Source: Bifidobacterium crudilactis
Lineage (GTDB): Bacteria > Actinomycetota > Actinomycetes > Actinomycetales > Bifidobacteriaceae
NCBI RefSeq assembly: GCF_000738005.1
Contig: NZ_JHAL01000005.1
Coordinates: forward strand, 1-35,388
Reading direction: 5' to 3'
Length of the DNA: 35,388 bases
Part shown: one piece after another, positions 16,081-24,482 of the stretch
How the letters are laid out: every line of letters begins with the position of its first letter
Position numbering within the stretch: the first letter of the stretch is position 1
Translations under genes and position numbers: made by a program
The notes under the pieces: model-generated
The model's database searches: none
Seen by the model: only the letters and a program-made list of their open reading frames with translations
Told to the model about the DNA's origin: nothing

Positions 16081-17073
16081 ATGGAAAACGCGAGAGCAAT
16101 GCATCTTATCGCGTGCACGCTGGCGATCGCATTCCTTGCCGCCGGTTGTTCGCCGTCGTCGCCGGAATCCTCAGCTGACATCTCGCCGGGAGGCTCATCC
16201 TCTCCAACTATTTCGGACAAGACGTCATCCAGGTCGAGCAGATCATCGCAGGCAGCCGGGAGATTCAATATGGAGCATCGAAACGTCCGTCTCAACAGCG
16301 GATATGACATGCCTAGCATAGACATGGGAACCTACGCGCTCTCCGACAAGGAATGCTACGATTCCGTCAGCGCATTTCTCAAAACAGGGGGGCGTCTCAT
16401 CGACACCGCCTACATGTATGGCAACGAAGCAAGCGTCGGCAGAGCCATACGCAATTCCGGCGTGCCACGCAACGAGATCTTCGTCATCACCAAAATCTAC
16501 CCTTCGCAGTTCCGGAACGCGAAAGCGGCCATCGATGAAGCGATCGGCAAACTCGATATCGATTATATCGATATGATGCTGCTGCATCACCCCGGTAGTG
16601 GCGACGTGGATGCCTACCAAGTCATGGAGCAGGCCGTGCAAGACGGGAAGATACGTTCGCTTGGACTGTCCAACTGGTATGTCAAAGAACTCACGGAGTT
16701 CCTTCCGCAGGTCGACATCACTCCGGCACTCGTGCAGAACGAGATACACCCCTATTATCAGGAGAACGACGTCATCCCGTTCATCAAGGAGCATGGCATC
16801 GCCGTTCAGGGCTGGTACCCCTTCGGTGGACGCGGGCATACGGCTGAGCTGCTGGGAGATTCCACACTTGTCGCCATCGCCAAATCGCACGGGGTCACGC
16901 CTGCACAGGTGGTGCTGCGCTGGAATCTGCAGAAGGGCGTCGTGGCCATCCCCGGATCCAGCAATCCCGAACACATTCGTGAGAACCAGGATATCTTCGG
17001 ATTCTCACTGACAGATAAGGAAATGAGTCGGATCAGACAGCTCGACCGGGACGAAAAACATGATTGGTACTAG
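16081..17073 (+). CDS. Aldo/keto reductase with N-terminal lipoprotein signal
   Basis: 330 residues. Residues 1-23 are a lipoprotein signal peptide ending in LAAGC (Cys23), and 24-60 are a Ser/Pro-rich linker. From residue 64 a complete NADPH-type aldo/keto reductase follows: Asp108 and Tyr113 (LIDTAYMYG), Lys138 (VITKIYP), His169 (MMLLHHPG), and VVAIPGSSNPEHIREN for cofactor phosphate binding, as in the 2,5-diketo-gluconate reductase-like group. ATG 16081 has AAGAAGGGT upstream. A second ATG at 16270 (residue 64) exactly matches a normal cytoplasmic start and has GGGAG seven bases upstream, so both a surface and a cytoplasmic form are possible. It is followed by a strong hairpin at 17099. 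Confidence 0.88.
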   Translation: MENARAMHLIACTLAIAFLAAGCSPSSPESSADISPGGSSSPTISDKTSSRSSRSSQAAGRFNMEHRNVRLNSGYDMPSIDMGTYALSDKECYDSVSAFLKTGGRLIDTAYMYGNEASVGRAIRNSGVPRNEIFVITKIYPSQFRNAKAAIDEAIGKLDIDYIDMMLLHHPGSGDVDAYQVMEQAVQDGKIRSLGLSNWYVKELTEFLPQVDITPALVQNEIHPYYQENDVIPFIKEHGIAVQGWYPFGGRGHTAELLGDSTLVAIAKSHGVTPAQVVLRWNLQKGVVAIPGSSNPEHIRENQDIFGFSLTDKEMSRIRQLDRDEKHDWY

Positions 17074-17098
17074 ATTTGATTCGAGGTGGTCTTGAATG

Positions 17099-17144
17099 GG
17101 CGAGATGGGGTCGACACAACATACGTCGACTCCATCTCGCCTTT
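17099..17144. terminator. Strong hairpin terminator between convergent genes
   Basis: GGCGAGATGGGGTCGAC, loop ACAACATAC, GTCGACTCCATCTCGCC (16 of 17 pairs), followed by TTT. It lies 25 bp after the lipoprotein aldo/keto reductase stop and before the 3' end of the minus-strand alcohol dehydrogenase. The remaining spacer to 17271 has no gene. Confidence 0.8.
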
Positions 17145-17271
17145 CCGACGAACCACGTCCCGGAATTCATCGTTCTCATCAAAACCATCAGTGGAATGAG
17201 GGGGATCGGCAACCACTGCTTGCTCCGCGCGCTCCGGTTGACCGGTCAAGTCAACCAAAGACACCTTTTAC

Positions 17272-18312
17272 TCAGGATAGGGTCGACATATCAATGACAA
17301 AACGGTATCGCACGTCCGAGGAGAGCACACGCTTCCAAGCCTCGTTGATCTGGTCGGCCGCAATGACCTCGACTTGCGGAGCGACCCCGTGCTCGGCACA
17401 GAAGTCGAGCATCTCCTGGGTTTCGGCAATCGACCCTGTCGCTGATCCTGCATAGGCACGTCGAGCCCCAAGCAACGACTGCACGTGAAGACTCATGGGC
17501 TTCGAGGGTGCACCAACATTCACCAGTGTCCCGTCCTGTGCAAGCATAGAGAGGTACCCGTCGACGTCAAGCTCAGCACTGACTGTGTTCACGATCAGAT
17601 CGAAAGTGCCGGCGAGCTGATTGAAGGTTTCCGGGTCGCTGGTCGCGTAGTAATGACTCGCTCCGAAGCGCAACCCGTCATCCTTCTTCTTCAAGGTCCG
17701 TGAGAGCACGGTGACTTCGGCTCCCATCGCGGCCGCGAGTTTGACGCCCATATGCCCCAGTCCGCCAAGTCCCACTATTGCGACTTTCTTGCCCGGGCCG
17801 GCTCCCCAGTGCCGCAGTGGTGAGTATGTGGTGATCCCTGCGCACAGCAGCGGGGCCGCAGCTTCGAAGGGTATCTGTTTAGGCAGGCGCAGCACGAAAT
17901 GCTCGTCGACCACGATATGAGTGGAGTAGCCGCCTTGGGTGATGGTGCCGTCGCGGTCGAGGGACCCATAAGTCTGAGTATTGCCCTTCAGACAGTATTG
18001 TTCAAGCCCTGCCTTGCAGTTCGTGCATTCACCGCACGAGTTCACCATAGTGCCCACACCGACTCGGTCACCAACCGCAAAACGCGTGACGTCTGATCCC
18101 GTTTCCTGCACGATGCCGGCGATTTCATGACCGACGGTCAACGGGAAGGGCACAGTACCCCAATCCCCATGCACAGTATGGATATCGGAATGGCACACCC
18201 CCGCCCAAACAATCTTGATCAGGACATCATGAGGCCCTGTTTCACGGCGTTCGATACTGCCACGAATCAGGGGATCAGTGCTTGAAGTCGCTCGTATTGC
18301 TGATACACGCAT
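17272..18312 (-). CDS. Zinc-dependent alcohol dehydrogenase, YahK/cinnamyl-ADH type
   Basis: A 346-residue MDR enzyme that reduces aldehydes with NADPH. Catalytic zinc: Cys40 (GVCHSDIH) and His62-Glu63 (VGHEIAG). The full structural-zinc set is Cys93, 96, 99 and 107 ([15 protein letters not shown]). [15 protein letters not shown] and [17 protein letters not shown] are diagnostic for the CAD/YahK branch. I chose ATG 18312, preceded by AGAAAGGAAG; the frame stays open upstream to 18450 but that part overlaps the aminotransferase end and is not protein-like. It is downstream of the MalY-type gene in the same direction, with about 120 bp between them. Confidence 0.93.
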   Translation of the reverse strand: MRVSAIRATSSTDPLIRGSIERRETGPHDVLIKIVWAGVCHSDIHTVHGDWGTVPFPLTVGHEIAGIVQETGSDVTRFAVGDRVGVGTMVNSCGECTNCKAGLEQYCLKGNTQTYGSLDRDGTITQGGYSTHIVVDEHFVLRLPKQIPFEAAAPLLCAGITTYSPLRHWGAGPGKKVAIVGLGGLGHMGVKLAAAMGAEVTVLSRTLKKKDDGLRFGASHYYATSDPETFNQLAGTFDLIVNTVSAELDVDGYLSMLAQDGTLVNVGAPSKPMSLHVQSLLGARRAYAGSATGSIAETQEMLDFCAEHGVAPQVEVIAADQINEAWKRVLSSDVRYRFVIDMSTLS

Positions 18313-18434
18313 GGTCTGCTTCCTTTCTACAGCGCCCATGCCGCCCGATGCGGTCATGGAACCATCACCACGAATTGCACCACCACCCGGTAGCGCTGAC
18401 GAGTCTCCGCTGAAACGGGTACCCATAGAGACTC

Positions 18435-19601
18435 CTAATGTCTCTTCCACTCCCTGATGCCACGGGCGAGTCGTCCAAGCCCATCATCAAGCGTGGCGCG
18501 CGGGCAAGCAAGGTTCATGCGCAGGAACCGATTGCCGTTGCCCCGGTACACTGCGCCCGCCGAGAGGATCAGGCCGGTCTCCTCACGCAAGAAGTCCGAC
18601 AGCGCGACACTGTCATCACACACGGCACCACAATCAACCCACATCAAATAGGTGGCATTCGCTGCAACGGTGCGCAGCTCGGGAATGCTGCTGTCGATGA
18701 ACGACCTGGCATGCTCGCGGTTGGCTTGCAGATATACGCGTAGCTCGTCCAGCCACGGCCCGCACCTGGTAAAGGCAGTGATCGTGGCGACTACCGCAAA
18801 ATCGTTGGATTCTGCCACTTCGTCACGGTTCAGGCCCTTCACTACTCTCATGCGCAGCTCGTCGTCGGGTATGATGACGGCCGCACCCTGCAGCCCCGCG
18901 AGGTTGAAGGCTTTGGATGCGGATACGCAGGTGACGCTCTCCCGCGCACACGCATCGGACACGGAGGCGAACGGAGTATATGAAACTCCGGGTGCGGTCA
19001 GATCGCAGTGGATCTCGTCCGAAATCACCGTCACCCCATGCCGCTCGCAGATGTCCCCGACCGCTAGCAGCTCGTCCGCAGTCCAGATGGTTCCGGTCGG
19101 GTTGTGCGGATTGCAGAAGATCAGCAGCCGTATCTCAGGGTCGGACAACGTGCGCTCCAAGGAGTCGAGATCCAGATGGTACGCGCCGTTCACATAATCC
19201 AGATCGCAGGAGACCACCTCGCGACCACTGTTGAGAATGGAATTGAAGAAGATGTTGTAGACCGGCGCGACCACCGCGACCTTGCCATCAGGCTGACTCA
19301 GTGTACGTACACACGATGATAGTGCCGGCACCACGCCGGTGCAGAAGTCCACCCACTGCGGATCGACGTTCCAATCGTGCCGATCGCACCACCAGCGAGC
19401 CACAGCCTGCCTGAACTCGTCAGGGATGTCTGTATACCCGTAGACCCCATGTTTGGCACGGGCGACGATTGCCTCGGTAATATCGGGTGCAGCACGAAAA
19501 TCCATATCCGCTACCCACATGGGCAGTTCACCTTGAGCCACATTCCACTTTGTTGAGTAGGTGCCCGAACGGTCCACCGGCTTGTTGAAATCATAAGTCA
19601 T
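18435..19601 (-). CDS. MalY/PatB-type PLP-dependent aminotransferase / C-S lyase
   Basis: A 388-residue fold-type I PLP enzyme. Landmarks: MWVADMDF (28-35), YGYTD, NPHNPTG (164-170), the PLP-phenol Asp in SDEIHCDL (194-201), and the Schiff-base Lys230 in [10 protein letters not shown]. These define the PatB/MalY group, which cleaves cystathionine and other cysteine S-conjugates to pyruvate, ammonia and a thiol. ATG 19601 follows AAAGGGACATGAG. The DUF3737 gene ends 42 bp upstream in the same direction, implying cotranscription. The link to methionine/cysteine metabolism is by family; nothing nearby confirms it. Confidence 0.92.
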   Translation of the reverse strand: MTYDFNKPVDRSGTYSTKWNVAQGELPMWVADMDFRAAPDITEAIVARAKHGVYGYTDIPDEFRQAVARWWCDRHDWNVDPQWVDFCTGVVPALSSCVRTLSQPDGKVAVVAPVYNIFFNSILNSGREVVSCDLDYVNGAYHLDLDSLERTLSDPEIRLLIFCNPHNPTGTIWTADELLAVGDICERHGVTVISDEIHCDLTAPGVSYTPFASVSDACARESVTCVSASKAFNLAGLQGAAVIIPDDELRMRVVKGLNRDEVAESNDFAVVATITAFTRCGPWLDELRVYLQANREHARSFIDSSIPELRTVAANATYLMWVDCGAVCDDSVALSDFLREETGLILSAGAVYRGNGNRFLRMNLACPRATLDDGLGRLARGIREWKRH

Positions 19602-19643
19602 CTCATGTCCCTTTCGAGCTATGCTGCGACTGCGCTGTTCAAG

Positions 19644-20528
19644 CTAGTGTTGCTGGGTGATTATCGTGGTACGGGACGGGTCGATCCGGTTCGGTTCCAT
19701 GATCAGCTCGTCGATGCTCTCGCACTGGATGCGCCCGGATGCGGGGTTCATCACCGAGTCGATGCTACCTTCAATTTCAGCATCCACCGTGGAGTACTCG
19801 AACGCCAACGTCGTGTTGATCAGACGGCACCCGCGCATCACAAGATTGTCGATGTAGCATAGGCCTTGCAGGCTTTCGATGGTGCAATTGATAAAGGTGA
19901 GATTCTTCGAGTTCCATCCGAGATATTCGCCGATGATCGTTGAATCACGCACGGTCACGTTCTCGCAGTTCCAGAACGCGTCCTTGGACAGCAGCGTCGA
20001 ATCGCGTACCTCAATGTCATGGCCGCCATCGAAGGCGTAATTCCCGTTGAGGCGGAGACGCTCAGCTTTGACATTCCCCGAATTCATGCCGAAATAATCG
20101 CCGTTCACCTGTACGTCGCGCAAGGCCACACGCTCGCAAGTCCACAGCGACTCCTGGGCGTTGGGCATAGCAACATGATTGAGAGTGATATCAGAAGACC
20201 TGCGGAAGGTCTTCGGTGCAGCGATTAACGTATCGGTCATCGTGATACCGTGAGTGTACCAAATACCTGAACGAGCCGTATCCAGCAAATCTCCACCACA
20301 CACCTCAGCCTGCTTCGTGTACCACAAAGGATACTTCCATTCAAAGGAAGTGTCACGCACGTTAACATCGTGACTCTCCTTGAGTGGCGACTCCCCGGCC
20401 TGGAATATGCTATGACTAATCTCAAGTCCTTCTTCGTGGAATAGAGCGCGCTCCCCAACCAAGACCTGCTGCGCCACCTGCTTCCGATGGCACTGAGACC
20501 GATGCCCCTTCGGTACACACTCACTCAT
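19644..20528 (-). CDS. DUF3737 family protein, right-handed beta-helix
   Basis: A 294-residue protein with the DUF3737 pattern: ALFHEEGLEISHSIFQAGES, VNVRDTSFEWKYPLWYTK, GIWYTHGITMTDTLIAAPK and ESLWTCERVALRDVQVNGDY. It then has repeated strands such as DAFWNCENVTVRDSTIIGEY and GWNSKNLTFINCTI, which would stack as a parallel beta-helix. No signal peptide or membrane segment is seen. The function is unknown, though the family is common in bifidobacteria and lactobacilli. ATG 20528 follows AGAGGGGA; the frame is open further upstream to 20627 without family similarity. It heads the minus-strand run with the MalY-type enzyme. Confidence 0.85.
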   Translation of the reverse strand: MSECVPKGHRSQCHRKQVAQQVLVGERALFHEEGLEISHSIFQAGESPLKESHDVNVRDTSFEWKYPLWYTKQAEVCGGDLLDTARSGIWYTHGITMTDTLIAAPKTFRRSSDITLNHVAMPNAQESLWTCERVALRDVQVNGDYFGMNSGNVKAERLRLNGNYAFDGGHDIEVRDSTLLSKDAFWNCENVTVRDSTIIGEYLGWNSKNLTFINCTIESLQGLCYIDNLVMRGCRLINTTLAFEYSTVDAEIEGSIDSVMNPASGRIQCESIDELIMEPNRIDPSRTTIITQQH

Positions 20529-21616
20529 GTACTCGTATTCCCCTCTCCCATTGCAGACTGCAGCGTCACATCCGCGTATCGAAAATGCGACAGCTTTCAC
20601 ACAGTTTCCGCGCATAATCCTATGCACCCCAACACCTGCAGGTCAATCAACAAGGGGGACCCTGACACAGCCTCTTTAGGCGTCCATCACATGTCAACCG
20701 CATTATCTATCACCATCGATGACTTCACCTTTCTTCCCCGAAAGGGCTCAAACTCCAACGGGAGCACACCTGGTTCTGAAGAGCATGCAGGCCGATTCAC
20801 CAGAAACATCTCACCACTGTCGCGCCGGGCAGCTAAACCCCAAACCAATATCTTCAGAACCCCAGTCCACCACCAACGATATTGACCCGATCAGTGTATT
20901 GCCACATACGTCAATGAGTTCTCTTCCTTGAAGTGGTAAAAGATGGGGGTACATAATATGGCATCACCCTCGCATGCACTATTTTCAATAGTTTTTAGCC
21001 ATCTTGTGTTCTCTCCCCAGCACTACAGTTGTTTAATGGTCAGTCCAATGTGACCGGCCTTTTGTTGCTGCTCCGGTGTTTTCACTTGTTTTCAGGGTTT
21101 CCCGCTCGATCCGTCTTGACGCACGGTGGTGTGTTTTCGCTTGTTCTTTCTTGTTCAGCGTGGTCATTCAAGTGGTAAAAGCAGCATGGTTCACCGTTGC
21201 AGCGAACCTGAATCCTGAAGATCTTGTAGTTCACCGGCACCAACAAGCCGCCAAGGACGCGCCAAACCGGGTCAGCGAGGCGAACGGGGCCGGTGATGAC
21301 GATCCTGCTGTATGAACTCTTACGCGCGCGCCATCGCGTCAATAGCCGTATTGAATGCAGTTCACAAGTGCTTGCAGCTGCAACAAGTCTTCTTCTTGCG
21401 CCTTGATGAGCGTAAAGAGCAGTCACGTGATTCAGCAATCATTTTCATGCTGATCGTACTGGGTGAGGGTGTTGAGAGCCGGGCTCGTTGACGCTCGATT
21501 GTCGGGAATGGACAAATTGCCTCGCGTGGAGCGGATTCCAAAGGAGGGGAAACGCTTAGCCACAGATTCATAACGTCGTGGTCTGCCCGAACGATGGTGA
21601 GGAGGAGCTTACCACC
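20529..21616. other. Long AT-richer intergenic region, no gene supported
   Basis: About 1.1 kb upstream of the DUF3737 gene. Several short open frames exist on both strands, but none has a convincing ribosome site or recognisable protein. Two similar short segments, AAGTGGTAAAAGATG (20934) and AAGTGGTAAAAGCAGC (21170), and ATGGTCAGTCC near 21038 (compare ATGGTCACTCC at 3128) hint at degenerate repeats. It could be a decayed mobile element. Confidence 0.4.
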
Positions 21617-21730
21617 ATGGTATTGGGCATTACAGATCCAGCACGTGAGCACCCAGTGTCAGCGACCCGTTTGACATGGAAAGTAGGCCTTGCCTTAGCG
21701 TTGAGTATAATAATCGGAAATCACTTTTGA
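21617..21730 (+). CDS. Possible 37-residue small membrane protein
   Basis: ATG 21617 is preceded by a strong GAGGAGGAG site. The predicted peptide ends in a short hydrophobic stretch (VGLALALSIIIGN). It sits before the hairpin at 21736. No family is recognised, and the same frame is open upstream to about 21559, so it may instead be a gene remnant. Confidence 0.22.
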   Translation: MVLGITDPAREHPVSATRLTWKVGLALALSIIIGNHF

Positions 21731-21735
21731 AATCG

Positions 21736-21768
21736 GGTTTGCGCATCTACTTGTCAGATGCGCAAACC
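21736..21768. terminator. Perfect 13-bp stem hairpin downstream of oleate hydratase
   Basis: GGTTTGCGCATCT, 7-base loop, AGATGCGCAAACC. It lies 32 bp beyond the stop of the minus-strand oleate hydratase gene, in the position of its transcription terminator. There is little T run on the minus strand. Confidence 0.65.
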
Positions 21769-21800
21769 ACTAGGCCTTCACCGCGGCATGAACTTATATA

Positions 21801-23588
21801 TCAGAGAAGATGGGATTCTTTGAGCAGCTCTTCCACCCAAGTGCCTTGAATCTTGTGCAATGCTTTGCTTTTCACAAGATCGGGTATCGGGAATTTGGTG
21901 GGGAGAGGGGCTTCGGTGAGGCTTTTCCTGTCACGCAGATAGAATGCGGCTTTCAGTAGCTCTCTGATGTCGTAAGCGGATCCGAATACCTCAGGTATGG
22001 CGCGTTCTATATCGAGGAATGTGTAGACTGCCTCCATTGCCGTACGCACGGAGTACTCGGTGGTGAATACCGTGTCTCTGGTGGGGGATTCAGCGAAATT
22101 GCCAATGAAGGCAAGGTTCTTTGATCCTTGAGGTATGACCGCCGGTCTATCGCCTGCCTTGCGCGGCATGAAGTAGCTCGTGATGAACGGCATGTATACA
22201 GGGTTGGTGTTGATGGAATCCTGTTTTGCGAGTTTCGGGATCAGCGCCTCTGGAACACCCAAGTGATAGAGCCACTCCTGCGTTATTTCCTCGCCGGTGC
22301 ACTCGGTGATTTTCTTGTGCACGTAGTTGCCTTCAGTATCGGAATACAGGCCGTATATCCACACGGTGGTTTCATTAGGTCGTTGTTCTTTGAAATGCGG
22401 TTGACGATGCACGGCGAAACTCAGCAGCCAGTTGGAATCGGTGACGGTGATGATACCGCCAGTATTGATTTTGTTGTCATGCAGAGGCCTCTTTGTCAGA
22501 CGCTCAATATAGGGATCAACTTCAGTGTTCTCTATGGTTGCCGTCGCTGAGATGAACCAGCTTCGTTGAGGCAGTCCCTTATAGAACACCTCAGGATGTC
22601 CGAACTCGGGTGACTGTTTAGCGAGGTTCTCCCAAAGCGTCCAGCTGCCTCCTGGCTCCTTGGTGATGGGAGCAGGAGTGTGATGGTCTCCGTAGGTCGT
22701 CGATTCGGTGATGGAACCGTTGGTGACGAAGACCAGATCATCTTCACCCAAGGACTGTTCCTGATCCTCGCCATTAACTGTGAGGATCAGTTTCTTGGCA
22801 ACGATGCCGTCCCCACGAGACTCGACTGCAACATTACGAACAGTGGTGCCGTAACGAATGTCGACATGGTGTTCCTCAAGGTATGCGAGGAGGGGCTTAA
22901 CCATGGAATCATACTGGTTGTAGCGGTTGAATTTGAGCGCGGTAAAATCGGGTAACCCATCGATATGATGAATGAACCGCATAAGATAGCGACGCATCTC
23001 GGCAAGCGAGTGCCACTTTTCAAATGCAAACATTGTCGCCCAGTAGTACCAGAAATTGCTGGCGAAAAAGTCCTCGGAGAAGAAGTCCTCGATGGTCTTA
23101 TCACCGGTTTCGCTTTCGGACATCAGTATCAGTTTGACGATTTCCTTCTGCGCGTTATCCGTGAGTGTGAAATCACCGTCGGTGGGTTCGCGGTCACCAC
23201 GGTCATGGATGAGACGACAGTTTGAAGAATTCGGGTCGTCTTTGTCCAGCCAGTAGTATTCATCAAGATACGAGGCTCCAGGAATTTCCAAGGATGGAAT
23301 GGACCGGTACATGTCCCACAGGCATTCAAAATGGTTCTCCATTTCGCGACCACCTCGGGTGATGAACCCTATATCAGGTCGCTGAATGCCATCAAGTGAA
23401 CCTCCTGCTAACGGCAGTTCCTCCAATAAATGGATGCGTTCCCCAGCAACCTGCCCGTCTCGGATGAGAAACACGGCGGCCGAAAGACCAGCCAGTCCGG
23501 TCCCGACAATATAAGCGGACACTGAGTCAGATCGAGCTGGTTTACGTGGGTGGACGAACGCTTCGTAATTACCACTTGAGTAATGCAT
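21801..23588 (-). CDS. ohyA: Oleate hydratase (myosin-cross-reactive antigen family)
   Basis: A 595-residue FAD-dependent fatty-acid hydratase, converting oleic and linoleic acid to 10-hydroxy fatty acids at the membrane surface. The N-terminal FAD motif is AYIVGTGLAGLSAAVFLIRDG. GGREMENHFECLWDMYRSIP contains the conserved acidic residue region, RYNQYDSMVKPLLAYLEEHH the Tyr region, and SWFISATATIENTE, NPVYMPFITSYFMPR and FIGNFAESPTRDTVFTTEYS are family blocks. Full family length. ATG 23588 has AAAGGAAG upstream; the longer open frame to 23639 is ignored. It lies 56 bp behind a TetR regulator on the same strand. In bifidobacteria this enzyme is linked to tolerance of free fatty acids (established). 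Confidence 0.96.
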   Translation of the reverse strand: MHYSSGNYEAFVHPRKPARSDSVSAYIVGTGLAGLSAAVFLIRDGQVAGERIHLLEELPLAGGSLDGIQRPDIGFITRGGREMENHFECLWDMYRSIPSLEIPGASYLDEYYWLDKDDPNSSNCRLIHDRGDREPTDGDFTLTDNAQKEIVKLILMSESETGDKTIEDFFSEDFFASNFWYYWATMFAFEKWHSLAEMRRYLMRFIHHIDGLPDFTALKFNRYNQYDSMVKPLLAYLEEHHVDIRYGTTVRNVAVESRGDGIVAKKLILTVNGEDQEQSLGEDDLVFVTNGSITESTTYGDHHTPAPITKEPGGSWTLWENLAKQSPEFGHPEVFYKGLPQRSWFISATATIENTEVDPYIERLTKRPLHDNKINTGGIITVTDSNWLLSFAVHRQPHFKEQRPNETTVWIYGLYSDTEGNYVHKKITECTGEEITQEWLYHLGVPEALIPKLAKQDSINTNPVYMPFITSYFMPRKAGDRPAVIPQGSKNLAFIGNFAESPTRDTVFTTEYSVRTAMEAVYTFLDIERAIPEVFGSAYDIRELLKAAFYLRDRKSLTEAPLPTKFPIPDLVKSKALHKIQGTWVEELLKESHLL

Positions 23589-23644
23589 GGTACTTCCTTT
23601 CGAAGGTAGTGACATATCTGGTGAATTGTGTTGCGGCACAACTG

Positions 23645-24406
23645 TTAGGAGACATCGCTTGCCGGGACGACGTTCAGCCAGGAGCCGTCTTCGTCGCTGG
23701 CGCGGTTTGCTGGTGTGCTCAGATTCGGCTCACTGTTACTGAGTGTGGCGTGACGTAAGGCGATGCTTTGAAAACCCTCGACAATAATCTGAATCTGCAT
23801 GCGAAGACTCATCGAACCGGCACTCGCGAACCTGGTGGCTGGGTTCAAATCCGTCTCAGGTAAAGCAATATCGAAATGCAATGCAGCGAAGATTGCGCGG
23901 GCGGTCAGTCGTGTCAGCAAACTATGGGCATCGATATGCACTGCACCGCCAAGCACACCTGCGACCTCGCTTTCAAATCCTCTGACCAAATCAATTCCCG
24001 CACGTCTGTACCGGTCATTGGAATCGCCGAACAGTAGTTCCTTGTGATATCTGGCAAAGTTTCCAGCTTCAGGACTGTTCATGGCATTGGCTATGGGAAG
24101 AGAAAGGGCAATGATACGCTCACAGAGGTTGGCGTCCTCAGGAAGATCATTCTGAGTGTTCCTACCAGCTTGTATGGCCTGTTCAAGCGAAGAGTTGTAC
24201 ACCATGAGAAACAGCTCGGTTTTCGATGACGCGTGATAGAACAACGTTCCGATACCAATATCAGCCTTGTCGGCAATTTGTTGGACGGTAACTGCGTCAT
24301 AACCCTTTTCCGAGAACAGTCTATGTGCAACCTCGAAAATCTTCGCACGTGTAGCCATGGCGTTACGCTCACGGCGGTTAATCTTCACCGCGATCTGTGG
24401 TCCCAT
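23645..24406 (-). CDS. TetR-family regulator, probably of ohyA
   Basis: A 253-residue regulator. The N-terminal TetR HTH (about residues 17-63) is clear: RAKIFEVAHRLFSEKGYD, VTVQQIADKADIGIGTLFYH and ASSKTELFLMVYN. The C-terminal helical ligand domain runs to about 220 and a polar tail follows. ATG 24406 has GGAGGAGG upstream. It is the first gene of a two-gene unit with ohyA. TetR proteins beside oleate hydratase are plausible sensors of free or acylated fatty acids; that is inferred from context. The promoter region contains palindromes that could be its own operator. Confidence 0.92.
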   Translation of the reverse strand: MGPQIAVKINRRERNAMATRAKIFEVAHRLFSEKGYDAVTVQQIADKADIGIGTLFYHASSKTELFLMVYNSSLEQAIQAGRNTQNDLPEDANLCERIIALSLPIANAMNSPEAGNFARYHKELLFGDSNDRYRRAGIDLVRGFESEVAGVLGGAVHIDAHSLLTRLTARAIFAALHFDIALPETDLNPATRFASAGSMSLRMQIQIIVEGFQSIALRHATLSNSEPNLSTPANRASDEDGSWLNVVPASDVS

Positions 24407-24452
24407 GCGGCCTCCTCCAACGACAGTAATTAAAATGCATCGCAACGTTATC

Positions 24453-24482
24453 GAGTATACTCTATTTCGAACACACTCGAAA
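24453..24482 (-). promoter_or_regulatory. tetR-ohyA promoter with overlapping palindromes
   Basis: On the minus strand TTTCGA (24482-24477), 17 bases, TATACT (24459-24454). The -10 box is embedded in the perfect palindrome GAGTATACTC (24453-24462), and TTCGA-N6-TCGAA (24466-24481) covers the -35 and spacer. Such overlap suits repression by the TetR protein. Confidence 0.6.

Noticed and set aside
17272..18450. Longer version of the second alcohol dehydrogenase (start at 18450)
   Set aside because: The first 46 residues are low-complexity and overlap the aminotransferase stop; ATG 18312 has a proper ribosome site and matches the family start.
21076..21438. Overlapping open frames on both strands in the DUF3737-ohyA gap
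   Set aside because: No motif or ribosome site; could be decayed sequence but not supportable as a gene.
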